Origin: Mytilisepta virgata
Taxonomy: Eukaryota > Mollusca > Bivalvia > Mytilida > Mytilidae
Assembly (NCBI GenBank): GCA_028015205.1
Contig: CM051519.1
Location: 89,301,539-89,365,538, forward strand
Reading direction: 5' to 3'
DNA: 64,000 nt
Positions within the stretch are counted from its first letter, which is position 1. Every line of letters starts with the position of its first letter. Below are positions 35,201 to 47,200 of this stretch, piece by piece. Both the position numbers and the translations under genes were made by a program. A model generated the notes under the pieces. The model searched no databases. It was not told the DNA's origin and saw only the letters and a list, made by a program, of their open reading frames with translations.

Positions 35201-38200
35201 ATACCATACCAACATTATAAAATCCTACCGATTAACTTTTTGTACCCAATCTTTCTATACCAATTAGTTTTTTCTATATGCATAACTATAAAAACAGTAT
35301 ATGTTTAACCACTCAACCCTACTGAACAATTTCATGTAATCATTTCTAAAGAATAGCTATATATCCTCAAACTGAAAAAATTACATACACAACAATTTGT
35401 AGTCATTTGTCATTCTCATATAATTGTACATTTCAGAGAATATAATGAAGGAGGTCAAACAAGGACAGAAACAACCTATTCATATGGTAAGTTAAGGTTC
35501 CTTCAGAAAACAAATGAAAGCAATTAAGAACCGTGATTTCTATGTCCTTGCTTTTTTAATTATTACTTTGTTGGTGACTCACTTTATATGTTTTGTTTAG
35601 TTGGGGTTTTACGCCGTTTTCAGCACATTTGGCTATTTCGTGGCAGCCAGTATTTATTGGTGGATGAAGTTGGAGTACCCGGAGAGAACCACCGACCTTG
35701 GTTAGGAAAATTGGAAATCCTTGTCAATTAAGATTGGAGTCGAACACACCCCACCACAGGTAAGATTCGAACTCACAATCTCAGTGTGACAGGCTAGTTA
35801 TCATTAGTAGTCATCACGAACTACCTAGACCACTAGGCCCCCAAGGCCCCCACTTTATATGAAATTGAACTCAAAATCACCCGGTACTCAGACACCATGG
35901 TGGCCGAGTGGTCTAGGTATTCATCATGACTACTGATGATCACTAGCCTGTCAACGCTGAGGTTGTGAGTTCGAATCTCACCTGCCGAGGGGTGTGTTCG
36001 ACTCTGATCTTAATTGACAAGGATTGCCAATTTTCCTACCAAAGGTCAGTGGTTCTCTCCGAGTATTCCGGCTTCCTCCACCAACAAAAACTGGCCGCTG
36101 TGAAATAGCCAACTGTGCTGAAAACGGCATAAAACCCCAACTAAACAAACAAAACAGACACCATGGTTATATATATAGGAATTCAATTGTTTTGACAAAA
36201 AAGGGCAATTTTTCACATTTCGCGCACTAACACGAGTAGGCCTTGACTGATTTTCTTCAAACTTTAACACATTATTAAAAATGGTGGTCTGAGGGTCTGT
36301 ATACCTTTTGACGATTTTCACTTTTGTCATTCCAGACCTATAGGACTTAGGTTGTCAAAATATAAGCAATTTTTCACATGTCACACACTAACTCCAGTAT
36401 GCCTTGATTGATTTTTTTCAAACTTCTACATATTCTTACAAATGGTAGTGTGAATGTCTGTATACTTTCTGATAATTTTCACTTTTGTCATTCCAGAGTT
36501 ATTGGACTTAGATTGTCCAAATATGAGCAATTTTTCACATGTCGCTTACTTACTCGATTTTGCCTTAATTGATTTTCTTCAAACTTTATCACAATATTAC
36601 AAATGGTGGTCTGACGGTCTGTATACTTTTTGATGATTTCAACTTTTGTCATTCCAGAGCTATGGGACTTAGATTGTCAAAAAAAAAGCAATTTTTCTCA
36701 TGTCATGCACTAACTCCAGTATGCCTTGACCGATTTTTTTTCAGACTGCTTACACAATGATGATATTTAGTTTATTGTTACAGTGTTATACTTTAGATAA
36801 GTTAAGCTGTTGAAAAAGTAACTTGACACTTAATTTGCTAAGAAAAAATCAATAATTTCTTAGCTGTTGCTCGGGACAGGCTTAACATGCGCATAAGGTG
36901 CAGCAGTTTATTGGTACATTTAATTTTCTCCAATTTTCAGAATTATCTGCTCTTTCGAGAATGTCTTCCATAGATATCAATGGACAAATTGTCATTTTTC
37001 TGCAAAATATTTTAATCTTCCTAGCAGTATTATCCACACACATTAATAATATGTTCTTGGATATATTTCCCCACATTTTTTTACGTCTCATGTAGTCCTT
37101 TCCCAGTTCAATAGATTTTGAAAAAATTAAAAGTGTTTTTTTTTCGCCCTTTATGTTAAATACAAGATACCTTCTTTCAGGAAAGATAACTCATGCAAAT
37201 GGGAGACAAATCCAAAATCCACAAGTAGGGAATTTGTTTATAAGTGGAAGAAGTGAAAATTTACAGTTTTATCTGTTAGTTGAATGTATGAGTAACACAT
37301 GTAGCAGTAAATCTCTTAATTTGTTTTCATTTCAGAGATGGAATGGAGATCAGATTTAGTGAGAAGTCAGTCTTTTGATAATATGGTGGGACATGCTAAT
37401 CCAACGTTAGTATTCAGTTAATGTATTAAAAATTATATAGTCCTCAGAATACGGTTTCAAAAATCTACCAAAAAAAATACCTATTTTTTGTGGATAGCAT
37501 TAAACTGCAAAACAACAGACACCAATAGATAGTATTGAGTTGAGACAGGCACATACAGAAAGTGGCAGAGTTAAAATTTAGTAACCTCATAAGACCTCAG
37601 TCTCCTTTCCCTTAACATTTGATCACTACTGAGTGTTCCATGTAATTCATGAACTGATTTATTGATAAACTAGATATTATGTGTCTGTAAGACAGGGATG
37701 CCCCATCCTCCTCAACATAAAATTCCCATTATTTATGACGGAAAATCATTTTGATAAATATTTTACATATATTAAAGTTTAAAAAAATATCCTGCTTTCA
37801 AATGTTGCTTACTTGTGTTGTACTTTACAAGATAACTGTGAAATATCATTAATACATTACCACAAGTTGTTTTATAATAAACCTGAATAAAAAAACTTTA
37901 ACTAAAGTCACTCAAGCATAAAATGTAGGTCATAATGACTCAAACGTGTTAAGTTATTTTCTAGTCTATCTGTTGGTTGCTGTGAAATATCATTAATGTA
38001 TTACAATAGGTTCTTTAAAAATACACCTAAATGCAAAAATTTAATCAAAGTGACTCAAGCATAAAATGTAGGTTGAATAAATTGGTTTAATATCATTGAT
38101 ATATCTCAATATCTTTCTGAGAAACAGACTTAAACGGAAAAACTTACATGAGTCATTCAGACATGAAATATAGGCAACAGTGAACAAATTGTCGGACCCT

Positions 38201-41200
38201 ATGAATTAATCATACTTTGCTAGAAATGGACATGAACAAATTTCTGAAAATCGCTTTCCATAAAATAAAAAAAACTTTGGGCAGGAGGGGATGATAACAA
38301 TTAACTTGAATTGATCTTACAAGAAAATCAAATATTTATTGATAAATATTAAATTATATTCTGATGTCAGACACAAAAATTTAATAAGCATATACAGTGG
38401 AACCTCTGTAAACCAAACAACTATGGGACCGTAGAAATTGGCTGGTTTTCGGAAGAACAGGTTTTGAGAGGTTAATTTGGACTGAAATCTTAATTGAAAT
38501 ATCAGAAGGCATGAAAATTACATATTTACCAAATTTGCATTGTTTCTTCTTTAACTCTTACTAAATGTTAGTCTTTTAGCCTAGTTGTTAGTTTTTGGTA
38601 GAACGGCAAATTAAAATGCTTTTTTAGAACAAAGTTTTTCCTGTACACATCAATGAGGTGTATTTCTCAGAAATATTTATGTTTTGGACTAGAAATTATA
38701 TACGGTATTCGGAATTCAGAGGGGCCGGTTTTTGGAGGTTTTATATACTTGAAAACATAGGTGTAAATTCAGGACCAAGAGATATCGTTCGGTTTGCAGA
38801 GGAATCCAGTTTTTTATTATCACTGGGCGTCCATCGTCCGCCCGTTGTCCATCCGTTAACTTTTAACATTTTAATCTTCTCCTCTTTCACCACTGGGCCA
38901 AATGGAATTAAATTTGGCAGGAAGCATCTATGTAAGGTCCTTTATAAACATTGCTCATTTCGTCCTGATCGGACAACAAATATGGCCGCCATGGGCAGTT
39001 CTTTTTTCTCGTTGATATAAAAAAATCTTCTCCTCTAAAATTGCTTGGCGAAATCGAACGAAACTTGACAGAAAGCATCTATGAGAGGTTCTTTATAATG
39101 TCTCCTCATTTCATCCTGATCGTTAAAAAACGTGGCCACCATAGGCAATTCTTGTTTTTCATTGGTTGATTAAAAGAAAATTTTTTTTCTGGAACTGCTA
39201 GGCCAAATGGAATGAAACTTGACAGAGAGCATTTATGGGAGGTTCTTTACAAAATTTGTTTATGTCATCCCAATCGCAATACATATATGGTCACCATTGG
39301 CAGGTCTTGTTTCTGATTGGCTTATATAAAAGAATCTTCTCCTCCGAAATCGCTTTCCCAAATGGAACGAAACCTCACAGGAAGCATATATGGGAGGTCC
39401 TTTATAAACTTTCCTCATTTTGTCCCGATCAGAGTACAAATATGGCCACCATGAGCAGTTCTTGTTTCTGATTGGCTGATATAAAAAAATCTTCTTCTCT
39501 GAAGTTGCTTGGACAAATGGAACGAAACTTGACAGAAAGCATCTAATTGGGAGGTTCTATACAAAACTTCCTGATCAGGCAGCAAACACGGCCGTCATGG
39601 GCAGGTCTTGTCTTTCATCGGTTGATAATTTTCTTTTTTGAAACCGCTTGGCCAAAGGGAATGAGACTTGACAGGAAGAATCTGTTGAAGGTTTTTTTAC
39701 AAAGTTTCCTAATTTTGTCCAGATCAGGCGACAAACATGGCCACCATGTGCAATTCTTGTTTCTGATTGGTTGGCCAAATAGAGCCAAATTTGACAGAAA
39801 GTGTCTATGACATATAATAAAAATCTACAGAACCGCAGAATTGCTTGAAACCAAACATAGTCTGAATGTTCATCTTAATGTGCTCACCAAGAGTTGTTAC
39901 TCTGGTGCTGCTGATCCCAAATTCAAAATGGCCTTCAGCAGAGGACTTAGGTTAGCACAAGACCCTATGGGAAATATGTGCAAAAATCTTCTGGATAACT
40001 GCCAAATTTTAGAATATTCTGACCTGTAAGTAGAAGGACCTTGATGAAGAAATATTTTGTTCCTACAAGGTTACCACACTTCATAATAATAGGAAGAAGT
40101 GACTTTTCTCCTTGTGGTACATCAATAAAAATGGCTTTCATGTCAGGTGAGTGATACAGGCTCAGCCCTCTGAACCTCTAGTTGGTATAACATTGTATGA
40201 GTAAGTGTATTCTTTTTTCTCTGCTGTAGGAAAATAATATAGTTTCTTATTATCAGAAAGCATAGCATCTTCCGCTGCTTATAAGTTGCCTTAATAAATA
40301 TAATTTTTAACTGTGTTTTCCAACAGGCAAATTATATAATTACTGGTTAGGGGATGGATTTCAGGGCAGGCAACTTCAAAAAATAATTCTAGAAATAGGA
40401 ATTGATGTCAAAATAATAGTTTTCCAGACTTTTTTTGCAAAACCTTTTACCAAGTGATCTTATTTTTGGTATTTGCACTTATAATTATGAGATACAGATC
40501 AATTTTGAGTTTCACTCTGAACGGATAATTATTGTGAGATTTATGGCCCTTGGAAATATGAATTATTGCCAAAATAATATTTTTCTAGACCTTTTTAGCA
40601 AACTCTTTTACCAAATAATCTTATTTATGGTATGTGACCTTATAATGATGAGCTACAGAGCAAGCCGATCTGGTAATTATTGTGTTCCCCTTGCAAACAT
40701 AGTTTCAGGATTATTAGAAGTCACTCTGTCCATACGCCTTCGTCTGATTCACATACTCAAGGAGATTTTGCATGTTTTCTCACAGCTCAAGCCAGTGTGT
40801 GGCATTTTATTTCCCTGCAATACTTTCAGAATGCTTGTTTTATTGCAGTTCTATGCCAGTATCGTCACACACTTATGAAGCTGTCCAGGTCCATGTTGGT
40901 GGATTTGTTTTATCAGATGGTAATAGTATTCAATTATTTATTTGTTTAAATTGTTCATTGAAATTGACAACCTCAGAATATAAAGAATTGAGAAATTCCA
41001 CAAAATCTAAAATTTGAAACCAAATGGTTGGTTTTAAACAATTTTCAAACACTTCACTTGATTTATTCAGAAATAAAACTAAAATTTTTTTAATTAAACT
41101 AGTAATGTTTCATTTTGTAGTTTTGAAATCTAGAATAAATGATTTCAAGAAGTTTCCTACTAGTTCTTTGACCCCACCATCAGATCCAAAGATCCAGTTG

Positions 41201-44200
41201 TTAGATGGATTATATTATCACAGCTATAATCCAATGCATCCACAGGTATTAAATTGTTAATATTTTCTAAAAGTAATGCCCCTTTATGGCATTACTATAT
41301 GTATGATAAGATTTTATACAACCGCAAATATTTGAGGTTGTATTATGGTATGAGCCGATCGTCTTCGTCGGTGTGATCGTGCATCAGCATACATAGACAG
41401 TTAACGATAGGTTTCGATCATTTATTTTTGTTCTTTTGAATATATCCTTATAATATTTTACCACAATGGTTCCCATAAGAAATACAGGTTGGGGTTGATT
41501 TTGGGTAATCTGGCACCTCTCATTTTGTTTTTGGGGGTCTTTTAGGTTTTTATCATAATTTTAGTGTAACTTTTTATATTTTTATCTGATTTTTATCTTG
41601 CCTGCGACGAATAGTTGCGGAGGCGAGATATAGGTATTACTTTACGGTGATGGCGGCAGTGACAGCAACGTAAACTTTTTTTAAACTTTATTAACTTTGC
41701 ACATGAAATACCTACAATTAAGATTTATAGTCCACAAGGTAGCTTATTGTATAAGATTTGCCGCATTATACTGGTCTTGTGACCCTGACCTCATTTTCAT
41801 GCTTCACTGACTTCATAAACATGAATTTTAAATCTGCATCCAAGTTTCCTGGTTAAATCCGTTTGTCAGCAATGGTAATACCATATTTGATCTATAGATA
41901 GTTCTTAGTGGGTACATGCCAGTCTGAGACCTGGCTTGGGATTTTGACCTCGATTTCATCTTTGAGTGACTTTGTCACTTTTTTATGGTTAAGTCCATTT
42001 CTTAGCAACTAGAATACTGAGATCTGCCGTATTTAATCAATAGATAGTTCTTGGTTGGTACATGTCAGTCTGACACCTGGTTTGGGACCTTGACCTCAAT
42101 TTCATACTTGAGTGACTTTGTCACTTTTTCGTGGTTAAGTCCTTTTTTCAGCAACTGTAATACCTAGGCCATCTGTGTTTGGTCTATAGATAATTCTTAG
42201 TGGGTACATGCAAGTCTGACACCTGTCTCTGTACTTCGACCTCAATTGCATGCTTGAGTGACTTTGTCACATTTTCGAGATTATGTCCATTTATCAGCAA
42301 CTTTAATACCTAGACCCACCATATTTGGTCAATAGATAGTTCTTAGTGGATACATGTCATTATGATACCTGCCTTTTGAACTTGACCTCAATTTATTTTA
42401 ACACATTTTCCTTTGACTTGCAAAATGTTGGGTATCAGATAGTCATTATTTTGTGTCCATGTGCATACTCAGGTGAGACATGTAGTATGTCCACTCTTGT
42501 CATGATTTTTGGTTTATAATGTTCCTTGGTGAAAATGGAAAAACCTCTGTAAGATCTGTTTTACTATCTCATACTCTTTTAGAGATATAGGGGGCGAAAA
42601 AGGAGCACACCTTAATTTTTGAAACTTCTTTTATTTCTTATCCGATTTTAATGTTTTATTTTAAATTGTTCATCATAAGAAATACAATAAAAGTTACTGG
42701 AGGCATTTTTGTGTTACTTTTTTCATTGTAGAGATAAAAGGGATTAAAGGGGCCAAAATTAGCCATTTTGCAAGACACCTAAAATTTTTTATTTTTCATC
42801 CAAGTTTTGATGTTTTCTTTTAATTCATCTTGATGAGTGTTTCCAGTATGATTCTCCATAAATGTAATATTTGAGCTAAGTAGTGTTTTTTAAATAGTTT
42901 CATAAAATATATGATATATTTATTAGATCGGTGATTTGAGAATTTCGTTTGAGTATGCAGGAATCAGTGGACAATCTCTGCTAGGTAGTCCAGATATTGT
43001 AAGTATGCTATGGTATGTTTCCACAACTATATATCATATTTTATAAATTATAAGTTAGTTAATATTTTCTGAACTACTGTCATTATTTTAAATATATTTT
43101 GCTGTTCAGTTTAATTTTTCCCCCATAAATATGTAAATGTATTTTTCTTAGTAATAGTTTGTGATATTTAGATTTTCAAGAATTAAGTAGACCCTATATG
43201 GAATTTTGTTTAAATTTTCAAGAAGAAATTGAAAAAGAAAATAAAAATATTAGATTTTCTTATAAATGAAGATTCAAGCTTCAAATTTAGGATTTGTTAT
43301 ATTATCCATGGAAGACTTTTACAACAAAAATGGTTGACATACTTTTTTTTACTTTCAGGTAAGCATTATAGCTAGACAAATAGAGAATAGACTTTTAAGC
43401 TACCAGACAATTGCTGGTGATGTGCTAGAACTATTGTACATGGGAAAACTTTCTGCAAAGGTAAGTATTTATTTTATTTTCATGTCAGTTTGAAAAATGT
43501 ATTCTCTATATGTTTCTACTGTTATATCTCTTGAGGATGTTTATTGTTACTGCATGTCGAACACGAAGTATTGTCATTATAACGGGGAGAAATAATTCAC
43601 AAGTATCTCATTGCATTCTGATTTATGTTTGTTTGTTTGTTTAGTTGGGGTTTTACGCCGTTTTCAGCACATTTGACTATTTCGTGGCGGCCAGTTTCTA
43701 TTGGTGGAGGAAGCCGGAGTACCGGGAGAGAACCATCGAACTTCGGTAGGAAAATTGGCAATCCTTGTCAATTAAGATCACACCCCGGTGAGATTCGAAC
43801 TCACAACCTCAGCATTGAAAGGCTAGTGATCATTAGTAGTCATGACGAACTACCTAGACCACTCAGCAACCGAGGCCCCCCACGATTTATGTGTCAGTTT
43901 CAGTTTCTATAAATGTATTAAACATGGATTCCAGTCAATTTCAATCTAGTACCAGATTTGCACTGCCATTTTGTTATCAAAATTGTTGCTTTATAAAATA
44001 ATAACAAATAAATAAATAAATGATAAAGTTAATTGTGGTAACAAACTATTATTGCAGAAAATGAAACAGAGCATTCAAAAACTGAGATACATGAAAAGTA
44101 CATTATGAGTGATAAATGTATTATATTTAAGGTAATTTCACCATATTCTGAATGCTTGGGACTTAATTGTTCTTTTAATGACTTTTTGATAGTATTTTAC

Positions 44201-47200
44201 CCACAAATCTATTTAAATACCCAAGAAAATTTATGTTGAGTTATTTCCCTTTTTCTGCTTGATGGTTGTGATTAAAAAAAAAAATAAAATATGCATATAT
44301 GCATCCCTGTGCATTGGAATTAAACTGAAAAAACATACCAGTTGCAAACAGAAGGTTAAACCATTAATGTCTAATTATCAATGTGCATATAAATTTGTTC
44401 ATAGTAATGATGCTATTTTCAGGAGATATTTGGCAAAGAACATCAACAGAACACGTTGATATCATGGGCTGTTAGATTTGGAGGATGGTTACTTATGTTT
44501 GTAGGATTTGGCTGTCTAACCAGTATAATAACTACATTAGGTAAGTCCTGTGTATAGGGTTGTATTGTATGATTTGACATGTTTTACAAGGAAAGACCTA
44601 GCTTATTAAATCCTTTCTAAGAAGAATACAAATGTTATAAATCAGCATGAACACTGATTTTGTTACTTGGAGGTACATGCACCCCTCAACCTTTCAAGTT
44701 GGAGATACACAAATGTTTTTGGGAGTACAGCTGTAGTCTGCTGTTCACACAGATGTGACTCCCGATACAAAACTACTCATGGAAAATGACGTTTCTTATT
44801 GACAAATATTATTTTGATTGTATGTGCATGCACACAGGGGTCAATGAAATTGTACATACAATGTTATTGTACATGAAAAAGGTTCTGCAGTAACACTTGC
44901 AAAATGTCAGGTATCAGATAATCATTATTCTGTGTCCATGTGCATACTCAGGCAAGACATATAGTATGTCCGCCTTGTTGATATTTGAGCATCTGAAACT
45001 GTAAGGCCAAATGAACTGATTTTTGGTATGGAACATCTATGGAAGGTCCTTTACAAAATTTGCATAAATCATCCTAGTATGAGATAGCATAAATCATGAT
45101 GCAATGAGAAACTTGTGAATTGTTTCTCCCAGTTATCACGACAATACTTCGTGTTCAACATGCAGTAACAATAAACATGTGAAACAAAATGGCCACCATG
45201 AGCATTTGCATGTTCTGATTGGTTGAAATTTTAAACAACTTCTCCTGTGAAACCATTAAACCAAATGAACTGATTTTTTGTATGGAGTATGTATGGAAGG
45301 TCCTTTACAAAGTTTGCATAAATCATCCGGGTCCTTTCAATAAATGGCCACTATTAGCATATAAGTGTTTTGATTGGTCCAATTAAAAAATATTCTATTA
45401 CTCTTATTATCCTTAAGGACAATATACTGAAACATGGTATTAAGCATCTCAAGAGGTCCTTAACAAATTAATCTAAATCGTCACGGTCTTTTAAATAAAA
45501 TTGTCATGAGGATATATGTTTTGATTATAGGCAAACTAAGAAACATATTTTGCCCTCTAGCTGTATCGGCAAATTAACTGTAAAGCTTAGTATATGTTAT
45601 CTATGGAAGACCCATCATGAATTTTGTATTAATAAAATCAGTTTAAATTTGTTAACCATTTTGGCTGACCTGAATATTTATAACTATTCTGATATAGTGC
45701 CATAGTATCCTTATTTCGATAGTATCCTTATTTCAGTAAGTCAGTATTTTAATTATTTTAACTTTAATCAAACTTTCTCACTTGCTAAGAAAGGATTTAT
45801 TATTTTTCCCAAACCTTCGTGAAGAGTTGTACCTTGTAACCAAATTTTAGATTTTTTATTCAGCCACTTCCTGTTTGCGGATTGTTTTAAATTTTTACAA
45901 TACTTTTTATCAAAGTTTTCTCGCTATTTAAGTAAATGTTTTTATATTTCTCCCAGACCTCCATCATGATGAATTATTGCCATTTACCAAATCTAGATCT
46001 TTTGTTCAGCCACTTCCTGTTTCCCGATTCCCAAAAGCTGCAATACAATCATATACCTCCATTTCCATCAATAAATGCCAGCAACACAGGTCTAGAGCCA
46101 ACTTTGTTCTTGTTTTATATAACACAACATAAGTTTGTCTAGATTAATGTTTTACTTGATCTTATTCCAAACCAATGGGAAATCCATAAGAAACAACTTA
46201 CTGATGATTGTATTAATATTTGTTTTGTTTACTTCAGTAAAGAATAAAACTGATCACTGTAGTTTGTTTAAAGCCAATAAAAATAAATTGTTTGCTTCTC
46301 ATTCAACCAATTTAAAACAAATTACATTTCACAGAACTGAAAATACAAAAATTCACAACTGCTTTTATACTAAGTAAAACCTGAATGTTGTTCAAAACAA
46401 GGAGTCGTCATATTTCATCAAATTGGAAATAAGTAATAATGCCCATCAACAATTTTCAACAGCACCACATAGCTTGATACTTAAGAAGGACTGAGTCCAA
46501 AGTATATGTCCATCTGTCTGTTACTATTGTGTATTCCTAAAAGATCATGTGGGCTTTTGCCATCTCTGGGTGTCCGTCATCTGTCCGTCTGTCTGTCAAT
46601 ATTTTACTTAGAGATCTTCTCCTCTGAAACCACTTGGCCAATTTGAACCAAACTTGGCAGCAATGGTCCTTAGGTGATCCTCTTTTAGATTTTTATCTGA
46701 TGATCCGGTCCAAATCCAAGATGGCAGCAATATCCAAAATTTGTTTTAACATAGGACCATATATTTCTTCCTGTCTGAAACCACAGAGCCAATTTGAACC
46801 AAACTTGGCAGCAATCGTCCTTAGGTGGTCCTCTTTCAGAATTGTATCTGATAACCCAGATCCAAGATGGCCGCTTTTTCAGATTTGTGTCCAATGACCT
46901 GTTTGCCATCTAAGATGGCACCAAAGTTTAACCTTGTCGAGCAGAGGACCCTATGGGAAAATCACTTAAATTTCTTCTTGTCTGAACCTTCTTGCCAATT
47001 TGAAGCAAGCTAACAGAAAACTTTTTTTTGGAAATTCAATTAAAATGATGTCAAAGGTTTACACTGTGTTCAGGTGAACAATTACAGGCTCCTGGAAGCC
47101 TCTGGTTCAGAATTTAATCTTCTGTGATTTGCTTGGCAAAATATTGACATAAACCATCAAATGTCAAATCTTTAAACTTTGATCAAGATGTACTTATATA

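Noticed and set aside
36024..36230. Short frame [10 protein letters not shown]...
   Set aside because: Lies mostly inside SINE copy 3 and ends in repeat sequence.
38658..39810. Several 80-120 residue frames in TMEM43 intron 6
   Set aside because: They coincide with tandem monomers of a bivalve repeat and have no shared domain or codon pattern.
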